Source of the DNA: ZAX-1 sp046533095
GTDB lineage: Bacteria > Bacillota > Clostridia > Lachnospirales > Lachnospiraceae
Assembly: GCA_046533095.1 (NCBI GenBank)
Contig: JAJQRA010000038.1
Span: 1-64,000 of the forward strand
Length of the DNA stretch: 64,000 bases
Direction: 5' to 3'
Under the pieces are notes generated by a model. That model was not told where the DNA came from and made no database searches. It worked only from the letters and a program-made list of their open reading frames with translations. Shown here in pieces: positions 52,350-61,443 of the stretch; the first letter of the stretch is position 1; each line of letters opens with the position of its first letter. The translations under genes were made by a program, and so were the position numbers.

Positions 52350-54377
52350 ATGGGCAAGAGAGGTAAAGAAAAATATTATATGACGACAGCGATTGCATAT
52401 ACATCAGGAAAACCACATATTGGAAATTCATATGAAATTGTTTTGGCTGACAGTATTGCAAGATTTAAAAGGCTAGAGGGGTATGATGTATTTTTTCAGA
52501 CAGGGACAGATGAACATGGGCAAAAAATCGAATCAAGTGCCAAGGAGGCGGGTGTTCCGCCGAAGCTTTTTGTGGATAATGTGGTAGCCCAAGTGAAGAG
52601 CATTTGGGATATGATGAATACATCTTATGATAAATTTATCCGTACAACGGACGATTATCATGAAAAGCAAGTACAAAAGATTTTTAAAAAGCTTTATGAG
52701 CAGGGAGATATATATAAAGGCAATTATGAGGGGCTTTATTGCACTCCATGTGAATCATTTTTTACAGAAGCCCAATTGGTAGATGGAAAATGTCCGGACT
52801 GTGGCAGAGAGGTAGTTCCCACGAAAGAAGAAGCATATTTTTTTAAAATGAGTAAATATGCCGACAGATTGATTGCGCATATAAATGCTCATCCGGAGTT
52901 TATTCAGCCGGTATCAAGAAAAGTCGAAATGATGAATAATTTTTTGATACCCGGGCTACAGGATCTTTGCGTTTCCAGAACATCATTTAAATGGGGAATT
53001 CCGGTCGATTTTGACGACAAGCATGTAGTATATGTTTGGCTAGATGCACTGACAAACTACATTACAGGAATAGGGTATGATTGTGATGGAAATTCAACGG
53101 AACAGTTTAAGAAAGATTGGCCCGCAGATTTACATTTGATTGGCAAAGATATCATTCGATTCCATACAATTTACTGGCCGATATTTTTGATGGCGCTTGA
53201 TTTGCCGTTGCCAAAGCAAGTGTTTGGACATCCATGGCTATTGCAAGGCGAGGGGAAAATGAGCAAATCCAAGGGAAATGTATTGTATGCCGATGAATTG
53301 GTGGAAGTATTTGGCGTAGATGCAGTGCGTTATTTTGTTTTGCATGAAATGCCTTTTGATAATGATGGAATTATTTCTTGGGAACTAATCGTGGAGCGGT
53401 TAAATTCGGATCTGGCAAATACACTTGGGAATCTTGTAAATCGAACGATTTCAATGAGTAATAAATATTTTGATGGAGTTGTAGTCAATACAAGTGTTAG
53501 CGATACATTTGATGATGATTTGAAATCAATTGCAATCGAAATGGTGAAAAAAGTTGATGCTAAAATGGCAGATCTTCGTGTTGCAGATGCAATTTCAGAA
53601 ATATTTACATTGTACAAACGATGTAATAAATATATTGATGAAACGGTGCCTTGGCTTTTGGCAAAAGATGAAAATAAAAAAGAACGTTTATCTACCGTAC
53701 TTTATAACTTGATAGAAAGTATTTGTATGGGAACGACATTGCTAGGATGTTTTATGCCGGAAACAGCAACTAAAATTTTGGATCAGCTACATGCAAAAGA
53801 GCGTAGCTATGAGCAATTGAGCACCTTTGGCGTATACGAAAATGGAACGAAAGTGACGGATAAACCGGAAATCCTATTTGCTCGTTTAGATGTGGAAGAA
53901 ATCATGGACAAAGTAGAGGAGATGCATCGGTTCAAACAAGAAACGTCAGAAGGTGGAGCACATGGTAGAGAAATTGACATCGAAGCAGGAAATAAATCTA
54001 ATCTTGATCTGACAGCAAAGGATGAAACGGGTATTGATATAGAAGCAAAAGATGAGATTACATATGATGAGTTTATGAAAATGCAATTTCAAATAGGTGA
54101 AATAATAGCTTGTGAAGAAGTGCCGAAGTCAAAGAAACTCCTTTGTTCACAAGTACGGATTGGAAACCATACAAGACAAATTCTTTCAGGGATTAAGGCT
54201 CACTATAGTACGCAGGAGATGGTTGGTAAAAAAGTTATGGTTTTGGTTAATTTAAAGCCAGCCAAAATGGCAGGAATTCTTTCCGAAGGAATGTTCTTAT
54301 GCGCAGAGGACGAAAATGGAAAACTGGCCTTGATGGTACCGGAACAAGACATGACATCTGGCTCTGAAATCAGTTAA
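52350..54377 (+). CDS. metG: Methionyl-tRNA synthetase
   Basis: A 675-residue class I synthetase. The HIGH motif is PHIGN (about residue 22). A zinc-binding knuckle uses CTPCESFF and CPDCGRE (about residues 129-150). The KMSKS loop is GKMSKSKGN (about residue 305). The anticodon-binding helical domain follows, then a hydrophilic linker (residues about 530-565) with the repeated theme DIEA(G/K), and a C-terminal tRNA-binding OB domain (MQFQIGEIIACEEVPKSKKLLCSQVRIG). Length is normal for the long bacterial form. GGAGG lies 9 bases upstream. The stop codon falls in a tandem repeat. Confidence 0.98.
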   Translation: MGKRGKEKYYMTTAIAYTSGKPHIGNSYEIVLADSIARFKRLEGYDVFFQTGTDEHGQKIESSAKEAGVPPKLFVDNVVAQVKSIWDMMNTSYDKFIRTTDDYHEKQVQKIFKKLYEQGDIYKGNYEGLYCTPCESFFTEAQLVDGKCPDCGREVVPTKEEAYFFKMSKYADRLIAHINAHPEFIQPVSRKVEMMNNFLIPGLQDLCVSRTSFKWGIPVDFDDKHVVYVWLDALTNYITGIGYDCDGNSTEQFKKDWPADLHLIGKDIIRFHTIYWPIFLMALDLPLPKQVFGHPWLLQGEGKMSKSKGNVLYADELVEVFGVDAVRYFVLHEMPFDNDGIISWELIVERLNSDLANTLGNLVNRTISMSNKYFDGVVVNTSVSDTFDDDLKSIAIEMVKKVDAKMADLRVADAISEIFTLYKRCNKYIDETVPWLLAKDENKKERLSTVLYNLIESICMGTTLLGCFMPETATKILDQLHAKERSYEQLSTFGVYENGTKVTDKPEILFARLDVEEIMDKVEEMHRFKQETSEGGAHGREIDIEAGNKSNLDLTAKDETGIDIEAKDEITYDEFMKMQFQIGEIIACEEVPKSKKLLCSQVRIGNHTRQILSGIKAHYSTQEMVGKKVMVLVNLKPAKMAGILSEGMFLCAEDENGKLALMVPEQDMTSGSEIS

Positions 54378-54480
54378 GGCGTGGCAGACAGTTATTTCTG
54401 AAGCTGAAATCAGTTGGGATGCCAGATAATGACAACTTAAGCTGAAATTAGTTAAAGCGTGGCAAATGATGTCTTAGGAG
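54364..54480. repeat. About 39-bp imperfect repeat across the metG stop codon
   Basis: CTGAAATCAGTTAAGGCGTGGCAGA (shortened: CTGAAATCAGTTAAGG) at 54364 recurs at 54404 and 54442 with substitutions, giving 40- and 38-base periods. The first copy contains the metG stop; the other two are downstream. Confidence 0.85.
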
Positions 54481-54511
54481 TCTTGCTTAGAAGTCCAGAG
54501 AGGAAAGAGAA

Positions 54512-55288
54512 ATGATATTTGAAAGCCATGCACATTATGATGATAAGCAGTTTGCCAAAGATAGGGATGAACTGCTATCATCAATGAAGGAAAATGGAAT
54601 TGAAACTATAATAAATGTGGGGACAAACATATATTCCTCTCAAAAAACGATAGAATTAACAAAGCAATATGATCTTATTTATGGTGCGATAGGGGTACAC
54701 CCTAGTGATATCTCCTGCTTAAATGAGGATAGGTTTGAATGGCTTAAAGGACAGTGCCATTTACCAAAAGTAGTCGCGATTGGAGAAATTGGTCTGGATT
54801 ATTATTGGGATAAAGAAGTAGAAGTGCGTGAATGTCAAAAAGTTTGGTTTAAAAGACAGCTAGAGCTAGCAAGAGAAGTTAAACTTCCGGTTATTATCCA
54901 CTCTCGTGATGCGGCACAGGATACCCTAGATTTAATGAAGCAACAGGATGCACAAGAGATAGCTGGAGTCATTCATTGCTTTTCCTATTCAGAGGAGATG
55001 GCAGCAGAATATATTAAAATGGGCTACTATATAGGAATTGGGGGCGTTGTAACATTTCCGAATGCAAAAAAAATCAAAGAAGCAGTGAAAAAAATCCCAA
55101 TAGAACGTATTTTATTGGAAACGGACTGCCCTTATCTTGCACCTATGCCAAATAGGGGAAAGCGCAATACCTCTTTATATATCCCTTATATAGCAGAAGA
55201 AATTGCACAAATAAAAGAAATCACGGTAGAAGAGGTAGTAGCAATTACCAACAAAAATGCAAGAGCATTGTTTAAAAAAGTTCAATAG
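54512..55288 (+). CDS. TatD family metal-dependent deoxyribonuclease
   Basis: A 258-residue TIM-barrel hydrolase. Metal ligands are visible: HAHYDD (HxH, residue 5), the Glu in AIGEIGLDYYW (about residue 92), His in VIIHSRDA, His in VIHCFSYS and Asp in LLETDCPYLAP. This is the YabD/TatD type that normally lies next to metG and rsmA in Firmicutes, as here. It is thought to be a 3'-5' DNase or an RNA/DNA quality-control enzyme. GAGAGG lies upstream of the ATG. Confidence 0.95.
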   Translation: MIFESHAHYDDKQFAKDRDELLSSMKENGIETIINVGTNIYSSQKTIELTKQYDLIYGAIGVHPSDISCLNEDRFEWLKGQCHLPKVVAIGEIGLDYYWDKEVEVRECQKVWFKRQLELAREVKLPVIIHSRDAAQDTLDLMKQQDAQEIAGVIHCFSYSEEMAAEYIKMGYYIGIGGVVTFPNAKKIKEAVKKIPIERILLETDCPYLAPMPNRGKRNTSLYIPYIAEEIAQIKEITVEEVVAITNKNARALFKKVQ

Positions 55289-55381
55289 GATATAGCCGAC
55301 GTATGCTTTATACAAATTGGTTATGAGAAGATGTGGCTGAATCGTTACAAAATGCAGGAATAATCAAATCAGAGGGGGAAT

Positions 55382-56251
55382 ATGTCTACATTAGGAAACC
55401 CACAAAATACAATAGAAGTATTGCAAAAATATAAATTCACGATTCAAAAAAAATATGGACAAAACTTTTTAATTGATGCAAACATACTGGATAAAATTAT
55501 AATGGCAGCAGATATTAAAAAGGAAGATTTTGTGTTGGAAATTGGACCGGGTATTGGAACTATGACGCAGTATCTTTGTGAAGATGCAAGGCAGGTACTA
55601 GCGGTAGAAATAGACAAAAAATTGATTCCAATTTTAAATAAAACCCTAAGCGAGTACCGTAATCTAGAAATAATGAATGCCGACATTCTAAAAATTGATG
55701 TGAATCAGCTTGTGCAGGAAAAAAATCACGGTAATCCAATTAAAGTGGTTGCAAATCTTCCTTATTATATTACCACTCCGATTATAATGGGATTATTTGA
55801 AAGCCATGTACCCATCCAAAGTATTACCATTATGGTGCAAAAAGAAGTGGCAGACCGTATGCGGGTGGGACCGGGCACAAAAGATTATGGGGCATTATCG
55901 CTGGCCGTGCAGTATTACGCAACACCGGAAATTGTAGCAAATGTGCCGCCAACTTGCTTTCTGCCAAGACCAAAGATAGGAAGTTGTGTAATAAATTTAA
56001 AGCGTCACCAAGGGGTCGCCGTAAAGGTGAATGATGAAAAATTAATGTTTCGCATGATACGTGCTTCCTTTAACCAACGAAGAAAGACATTGGCAAATGG
56101 GTTAAGCAATGCATCGATACAGATGTCCAAGGAAACGATGATAGAGGCTATTGAAAAAATGGGACTTCCGGCTAATGTTAGGGGGGAAACTCTTACGCTG
56201 GAACAGTTTGCACAATTGAGTGATCTTATTGGAGATGCGATGCTAGTGTAA
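55382..56251 (+). CDS. rsmA: 16S rRNA (adenine1518/1519-N6)-dimethyltransferase
   Basis: A 289-residue methyltransferase (KsgA) that dimethylates two adjacent adenines near the 3' end of 16S rRNA. QKKYGQNFLIDANILDKI is the family N-terminal motif. The SAM site is LEIGPGIGTMTQYL, the catalytic NLPYYIT is at about residue 125, and FLPRPKIGSCVINL is characteristic. Length is standard. The order metG-tatD-rsmA is conserved in Gram-positives. Confidence 0.97.
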   Translation: MSTLGNPQNTIEVLQKYKFTIQKKYGQNFLIDANILDKIIMAADIKKEDFVLEIGPGIGTMTQYLCEDARQVLAVEIDKKLIPILNKTLSEYRNLEIMNADILKIDVNQLVQEKNHGNPIKVVANLPYYITTPIIMGLFESHVPIQSITIMVQKEVADRMRVGPGTKDYGALSLAVQYYATPEIVANVPPTCFLPRPKIGSCVINLKRHQGVAVKVNDEKLMFRMIRASFNQRRKTLANGLSNASIQMSKETMIEAIEKMGLPANVRGETLTLEQFAQLSDLIGDAMLV

Positions 56252-56289
56252 ATCGCTCCTAGCAAAAAAATGAATGGAGCAACATATTG

Positions 56290-56395
56290 GAGAATTAAGA
56301 GAACACAACGGTATCCTGGCGAAAGCGTATGGCAACATTATGAGAGGCTAAGTGAATTCAACGGTATCCTGGCGAAAATGTTTGGCAATGTTTTG
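56290..56395. repeat. 53-bp tandem duplication across the TIGR03915 gene stop codon
   Basis: AACGGTATCCTGGCGAAA lies at 56360 inside the gene and again at 56307, outside it. The flanks TGGCAA and TTATG/TTTTG also match, and the similarity extends back through GAG..TTAAG/CTAAG. The stop codon (56348-56350, minus strand) is within the first unit. Confidence 0.85.
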
Positions 56396-57136
56396 CTGTT
56401 GCAGATTTGTGTTTCTTCTGGATTCAATCGCAATACTGTCGAAAAAGCCTTTCCAGAGCTTTCTGTATTGGAGTTCTTTTTCAGAATAGCGGCTCATAAA
56501 TTCTTGACTGGCAGCAGGTACGTCTGCAATAAGGTATCCTTTTCCTTGCTTGTGTATTGCGGCAATTTTACGATTTTCATCATAGATGATAAAATTTTCT
56601 TGCGGGAGACGGTCTGTGAAATGGTCGGCTAAAAAGGGCAATACGTTATTCTTAGGATGAATCTTTGCAAACAGTATGCCGGTTTCTAGTTCACTAAATC
56701 GCAGAAATCCAAGCAGATGATGTGCCTCATTTCCTGCATTGCGGCTAAGTTGGAAAACACGGTTTACATAAGGGTCACCCAAATAGTGCAAAACCTTACT
56801 GCCATCAGATAGAGAAAGGCCTAGTACGATGGTTTTATAGATAGCATCGGCTTTATCTATTTGGCTTTTTGCTAACGTTCCAGTTTCGATGGAGGAAGTG
56901 GCATGGCATAATTCGGAGTAAGTAGCATCTCCAAAACGCTGAAGCAATGTGTTGGCTACCTTCTGGCTCTTTTCATAGTCGGTAGCGATAGCGATGTATT
57001 CGTAAAAAAGATTCAAATTGTCTTTAGCGCCTTCTGTTGAAAGTGTTATATTTTTGTGTCCATATTTACTCGCCCAAGCATCATAAACACCAGTAAATAT
57101 ACCATCAATACTATTTTCACAAATAAAAATATACAT
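56348..57136 (-). CDS. TIGR03915 family protein, putative DNA repair/modification partner
   Basis: A 262-residue protein with the family's opening MYIFICENSIDGIFTGVYDAW. KVLHYLGDPYVNRVFQLSRNAGNEAHHLLGFLRFSEL (about residues 112-148) and ILFAKIHPKNNVLPFLADHF are the conserved core. This family (DUF4130-type) is encoded beside a radical-SAM protein, as here, and in other bacteria is linked to uracil-DNA-glycosylase-like proteins. The biochemical role is unproven. No strong ribosome site is visible, and there is a 206-base gap from the radical-SAM gene with no feature I can name. Confidence 0.87.
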   Translation of the reverse strand: MYIFICENSIDGIFTGVYDAWASKYGHKNITLSTEGAKDNLNLFYEYIAIATDYEKSQKVANTLLQRFGDATYSELCHATSSIETGTLAKSQIDKADAIYKTIVLGLSLSDGSKVLHYLGDPYVNRVFQLSRNAGNEAHHLLGFLRFSELETGILFAKIHPKNNVLPFLADHFTDRLPQENFIIYDENRKIAAIHKQGKGYLIADVPAASQEFMSRYSEKELQYRKLWKGFFDSIAIESRRNTNLQQQNIAKHFRQDTVEFT

Positions 57137-57342
57137 ACTATTCTCCTATTGAATTTAGTTTATATTGCAGCGTTAAGATGTGGCTTTTACATCTTGTGTG
57201 CATAAATCGTGATGATTTAGTTGTGCCTCTTGAATAGGTGCAATATAATTTCCATACCTAATATGGCGTAGAAGCTTATGCTACCGTGTGCAACGGGCCC
57301 TATGACTTAGGATGATGAAAGCTATCTGCCTATATAAATTCC

Positions 57343-58695
57343 TTATGAAGCAATAATTAAATTACTTGGAGAAACGATATTGCTCGGAATGACATGAATT
57401 TCAGATATTGAATTTTCGTCAAATAGGCTTAATTGCTGGTAGCCGCTTTCCCTTATATCTTTGGGAATTTGTGTTTTGTCACGCATGAGATTTTCGCATA
57501 TATAATTTTCTTCAAGTTTGGTATGGTACATCATTTTACCATTGCAAGTTATAAAATAGAGCGCCCGCTTTAATACGACTCCAATTTTCTTTAAGTCATC
57601 AAACTTTAATGCTGACATCTTTCTTGCTTTTACAATACGGTTTGCAGATTTACATCCAATACCAGGTATCCTTAAAAGTGTATGGTAATCTGCCCGATTA
57701 ATTTCAACTGGAAAGTATTCAAGATGCCGAAGTGCCCAATCACATTTAGGGTCTAAAAACAGATTAAAATCAGGTCTATCTTCAGATAATAATTCTGAAA
57801 CTTGAAACTTATAAAATCTTAATAGCCAGTCTGCTTGATATAGCCGATGTTCGCGTAGCAGTGGCGGACCTCCAAGGCGAACAGGTAGCAATGAATTATG
57901 GTTTACATTTACAAAAGCAGAATAAAATACCCGTTTTAAATCAAAATTGTTATAAAGGATTTCTGCCACACTCATGATTTGAAAGTCGTTTTCTGTGGTT
58001 GCACCCACAATCATCTGAGTACTTTGACCGGCAGGGACAAATTTTGGTGCTTTGTGGTAGGCAATCAGCTCATTTTTATTTTCAATGATACTGTTTTGAA
58101 TTTGTCGCATTGGCTTTAAAATAGTCTTCCGCGATTTAAAAGGAGCCAGTTTTTGTAAACCTTCTGCTGTTGGCAATTCAAGGTTAATACTCATTCTATC
58201 TGCCAAAAACCCAACTTTTTCCACAAGGAGAGGGTCTGCCCCGGGAATTGCCTTTACGTGGATATATCCGTTAAAATGATGCAGGGTACGAAGACGATAG
58301 ATTGTCTGGTAAATAAGATCCATCGTATAGTTGGGACTTATGAGTATACCGGAGCTTAAAAATAAACCTTCTATATAATTTCTACGATAGAATTCCATGG
58401 TTATTGTACATATTTCATCAGGAGTGAAAGATGCTCTTTTCACATCGTTATTACAATTATTCAAACAATAGCTACAATTAAAAATGCATTCGTTTGTAAA
58501 TAGTATTTTCAATAAAGAAACGCATCTTCCATCACCGGAAAATGTATGGCAAATTCCAGGGGCAATACAGTTGCCCATTCCTTGCCCGTTGCCTGTTCGG
58601 TCTACACCGCTAGAAGTGCAGGCGATATCATATTTAGCTGCGTCAGAAAGAATAGTCAGCTTTTCCATTAAACCCATATCAGTTTGAATTTGCAT
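57343..58695 (-). CDS. Putative DNA modification/repair radical SAM protein (TIGR03916)
   Basis: A 450-residue enzyme. The radical-SAM cluster motif is CIFNCSYC (CxxxCxxC, about residue 77). Before it, AKYDIACTSSGVDRTGNGQG and IAPGICHTFSGDGRCVSLLKILFTNEC are diagnostic for this family. The C-terminal HLEYFPVEINRADYHTLLRIPGIGCKSANRIVKARK holds a helix-hairpin-helix DNA-binding element. The start at 58695 is set by GGAGG 7 bases upstream. It acts with the TIGR03915 partner downstream; the substrate is probably a DNA lesion or base. Confidence 0.92.
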   Translation of the reverse strand: MQIQTDMGLMEKLTILSDAAKYDIACTSSGVDRTGNGQGMGNCIAPGICHTFSGDGRCVSLLKILFTNECIFNCSYCLNNCNNDVKRASFTPDEICTITMEFYRRNYIEGLFLSSGILISPNYTMDLIYQTIYRLRTLHHFNGYIHVKAIPGADPLLVEKVGFLADRMSINLELPTAEGLQKLAPFKSRKTILKPMRQIQNSIIENKNELIAYHKAPKFVPAGQSTQMIVGATTENDFQIMSVAEILYNNFDLKRVFYSAFVNVNHNSLLPVRLGGPPLLREHRLYQADWLLRFYKFQVSELLSEDRPDFNLFLDPKCDWALRHLEYFPVEINRADYHTLLRIPGIGCKSANRIVKARKMSALKFDDLKKIGVVLKRALYFITCNGKMMYHTKLEENYICENLMRDKTQIPKDIRESGYQQLSLFDENSISEIHVIPSNIVSPSNLIIAS

Positions 58696-58839
58696 AAGGA
58701 ATCCTCCAATAGAAAGATTGGAACGTTTGTTCTTTGATAAGTCTAACACAGGCTAATCGAAATTGCAACAAGAAAAAACATTTGTTTGGAAAATATGTTC
58801 CCATGATCGTTCAAAATAGCAATATACTGCGAAACAGAG

Positions 58840-58867
58840 GTCTATTTTTTCTTTTTTTTCATATAAT
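58840..58867 (+). promoter_or_regulatory. Candidate sigma-E promoter of spoIID
   Basis: CATATAAT (58860-58867) resembles the sporulation sigma-E -10 box, with GTCTATT about 13 bases upstream as a loose -35. spoIID is a sigma-E gene in Bacillus. Spacing is slightly short. Confidence 0.4.
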
Positions 58868-58909
58868 TAGAAGGACAAGATAAGAAACGAAGGTTCATGG
58901 GAGGTCAAG

Positions 58910-60016
58910 TTGAGAGAAAAAATAAAAACTTTTTTTTCGGTTTGCCTATTAATGATTGCATTGCCGTATATCATTACGTTACTTTTGCAAGGAGAAAGAG
59001 TGGATAATCTTTCGATTTTTTCGAAACAGGTTGATGAGAATTTTGAAAATAGTAAAGATGATGAAAGTGGATTAAAAGTTGATGAATCAAAGCTTATAGA
59101 AGAAATGGGGATACAAGGATTAGATATTGAAAAATATTTAATTGGTGTAGTGGCAAAAGAAATATCGATTACATATGAGGAAGAAATGTTAAAGGCGCAG
59201 GCGGTGATAGCCAGAACAAACCTTTTAAGGGCATTGAAAAAGAGAGAAGAACAGTCTGCGCAGGAAAAGGCCATTGCGGGGAATGCAGCTGAAGAGAAGG
59301 CTGCTGGGGGAAATTTTGTTGCAGGAGATTCTGTGCAAGAAAATTCTACGGAGGCTATAATCACAGAAAAACTACCGGATGCACTGGATTCTAATGAACT
59401 TTTGGATTTATGGGGGAAAGATGGATTCACAGAAAATTACCAGACATTGGTAGAGGCGATAGAGTCTACGAAAGGGCAGACGATAATGTTTCAACAAGAA
59501 TATATCGATGCGGCATTTCATGCGGTGAGTGCAGGGAAAACGAGGTCTGCGAAAGAAGCTTTGGGACGGGAGGAATTAAGTTATTTGGACATAGTGGAAA
59601 GCTTTGACGATATTCCTTCTGTTGAATTTTTAAAGGTAGTATTTTATGAAAAACCGGAATTTATAGCTAAAATTTTAAAAAAATGGGATAATGAAGACAT
59701 AAAAGAAGTAGAGGACACGCAAGAAAATTTGATGGAAAAAATAAAAATAGTAGAAAGAGATAGTGCCGAATATGTTACGCAAATACAGATAGGAAGTGAA
59801 ATAGGGACGGGAGAAGAATTTCGTGACGCATTTGGATTAAATTCCTCCTGTTTTTATATAGCAGAAGTGGAAGGTAGCATACGTATTGTTACAAAAGGCT
59901 TGGGGCATGGGCTAGGCTTAAGCCAGTATGGTGGCAACCAGCTTGCAAAATCTGGAAAAAAATATGAAGAAATTCTACAGTATTATTATAAAAATATTGA
60001 TATTTCTATCCCATAG
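58910..60016 (+). CDS. spoIID: Stage II sporulation protein D (SpoIID/LytB domain)
   Basis: A 368-residue lytic transglycosylase of the engulfment machinery (SpoIID-SpoIIM-SpoIIP), anchored by one TM helix (FFSVCLLMIALPYIITLLL, residues 8-26). The SpoIID core is visible as IEKYLIGVVAKEISITYEEEMLKAQAVIARTNLL, VYEYIDAAFHAVSAGKTRSA-like FHAVSAGKTRSAKEA, and GLGHGLGLSQYGGNQLAKSGKKYEEILQYYYKNI. An insertion rich in Glu/Ala (residues about 108-155) interrupts the core. The start is TTG, preceded by GGGAGG. Length is within the family range. Confidence 0.95.
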   Translation: MREKIKTFFSVCLLMIALPYIITLLLQGERVDNLSIFSKQVDENFENSKDDESGLKVDESKLIEEMGIQGLDIEKYLIGVVAKEISITYEEEMLKAQAVIARTNLLRALKKREEQSAQEKAIAGNAAEEKAAGGNFVAGDSVQENSTEAIITEKLPDALDSNELLDLWGKDGFTENYQTLVEAIESTKGQTIMFQQEYIDAAFHAVSAGKTRSAKEALGREELSYLDIVESFDDIPSVEFLKVVFYEKPEFIAKILKKWDNEDIKEVEDTQENLMEKIKIVERDSAEYVTQIQIGSEIGTGEEFRDAFGLNSSCFYIAEVEGSIRIVTKGLGHGLGLSQYGGNQLAKSGKKYEEILQYYYKNIDISIP

Positions 60017-60113
60017 AATAAATTTATAGGGACGATCAAATATTGATCTTGTGGAAGCATAGAGTAATTTTTACATGAACCATCCAAAAAAATTTTGAAT
60101 AGCGTAAAAGTCT

Positions 60114-60141
60114 GTATAAATGAGAAAATTACGGCAATGCT
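60114..60141 (+). promoter_or_regulatory. Candidate sigma-F promoter of the spoIIQ-like gene
   Basis: GTATA (60114-60118) and GGCAATGCT (60133-60141) are 14 bases apart, near the forespore sigma-F consensus. The -10 match is partial. The spoIID-spoIIQ gap also holds a small palindrome, GATCAA-ATA-TTGATC (60034-60048). Confidence 0.3.
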
Positions 60142-60174
60142 ATAAAGGAAATTAAATAATTGGATGGTGATAGG

Positions 60175-61020
60175 ATGAGAAATAGGAGAGCAGTAACATT
60201 TTTAAGACAAAGATCATATGTGATTGCAGCAGTCATTATGCTGGCTGCAGCTTTTGGAATGACAGGAGTATATTTTTCCAAACAGTCCAAAGCAGAAAAA
60301 GTAAAACAGCAGGAAATGGCAGCAGAGGAAGAACGTCTGCAGGCTGAACTGGCAAAAGAAAAAGCAGCAGAAAAACGGGATTCAGAAGCAGTATCCAAAA
60401 TAATTCCACCGAAGAACAATGATTTTATGGATTCTCCGGAGGACATCCTTTTTAGCGGTATCAAGACAAATCAAGACGAAATAGAAGATAGTATGGTACA
60501 AGAAGTGCAATTGGATACACCGTTAGATAAGCAAGAAGAGGTTGCAGAAGAGGAAGAAGCAGAACAGTTGAAAGAAACACTGGCAGTAAATACGCCGGAA
60601 CTTCACTTTAGCGCTGAAACAGACCTTAACTGGCCTTTACAGGGAAATGTTATATTAAATTACAGCATGGATCAAACAATTTATTTTGCTACATTAGATC
60701 AATACAAATATAACCCTGCTATTATCATTGCGGGAGAAGTCAATACAAAAATAATGTCTGTGGCAAAGGGGCAAATTAATTCCATTGAAACAAATGAGGT
60801 GACAGGCCGTACGGTGACGATTGATTTAGGCGATGGATACAATGCGGTGTATGGTCAGTTAAAAGAAATTCCATTTAATGTAGGGGATTATATTGACTCA
60901 GGTGAAATCATTGGATATGTAAGTGAACCAACAAAATATTTTTCAGTTGAGGGCGCAAATATCTACTTCCAGCTTTTAAAAGATGGAGAGCCAGTGAATC
61001 CAATGGAATATTTGGATTAA
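60175..61020 (+). CDS. spoIIQ: SpoIIQ-like M23 (LytM) domain protein
   Basis: A 281-residue forespore membrane protein candidate. One TM helix (VIAAVIMLAAAFGMTGVYF, about residues 15-33) is followed by a charged coiled coil (residues 38-75) and a C-terminal LytM/M23 fold (LNWPLQGNVILNYSMD, VMSVAKGQINSIE-like, VTIDLGDGYNAVYGQL, NPMEYLD). Neither the HxxxD nor the HxH zinc motif is present: YNPAIIIAGE and IYFQLLKDG stand at those places. So it should be catalytically inactive, as in Bacillus SpoIIQ. Its position after spoIID supports the identification. ATG at 60175 follows GGTGAT closely; a TTG at 60160 is possible. Confidence 0.8.
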   Translation: MRNRRAVTFLRQRSYVIAAVIMLAAAFGMTGVYFSKQSKAEKVKQQEMAAEEERLQAELAKEKAAEKRDSEAVSKIIPPKNNDFMDSPEDILFSGIKTNQDEIEDSMVQEVQLDTPLDKQEEVAEEEEAEQLKETLAVNTPELHFSAETDLNWPLQGNVILNYSMDQTIYFATLDQYKYNPAIIIAGEVNTKIMSVAKGQINSIETNEVTGRTVTIDLGDGYNAVYGQLKEIPFNVGDYIDSGEIIGYVSEPTKYFSVEGANIYFQLLKDGEPVNPMEYLD

Positions 61021-61043
61021 GTACGCTAATAATATAAAAATGA

Positions 61044-61075
61044 GGGACTGTTATATCATGTAACAGTCCCTTTTT
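61044..61075 (+). terminator. Terminator after the spoIIQ-like gene
   Basis: GGGACTGTTA pairs perfectly with TAACAGTCCC around a 7-base loop, followed by TTTTT. Confidence 0.93.
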
Positions 61076-61293
61076 GCTGGTGCTCAGCAATGGATGCAAT
61101 GAATGGGTGAAAGATACGCACTTAAGCAAGAGCAGATAAACGCACGCACAAAAAATATGTAATCTAATATAATAAAGTATACCGGCCAAAGCCGCAATCG
61201 AAAACACTTCTTACCATTTATACTATTTATAGCTTTCTAAAAGCTTTCTGAAAAAATACGTTTTGGTCGATTGCTTTACTATAGATGGGGCTG

Positions 61294-61443
61294 CTTTTTG
61301 TGGCAGCCCTTTTACATAGTTTATGCTTCTCACATGTTGAATTGGCAAAAGGCACTCTTTGCAGTCGCACATTTACATAGTTTATGACTCTCACATATTG
61401 AACTGGCAAAAGGCGCTCTTTGCAGCCGAGCCTTTACATAATT
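61294..61443. repeat. 61-bp tandem repeat at the end of the hemolysin III gene
   Basis: TTTACATA(G/A)TT occurs at 61311, 61372 and 61433, exactly 61 bases apart; the spacers share TCTCACAT, TTGAA and TGGCAAAAGGC. The unit at 61433 contains the gene's stop codon (61434-61436, minus strand) and the rest lies beyond it. The region 61076-61293 holds no recognised gene. Confidence 0.92.

Noticed and set aside
56270..56632. Plus-strand frame of 120 codons after rsmA
   Set aside because: It overlaps the TIGR03915 gene on the other strand, crosses a tandem repeat and has no recognisable domain.
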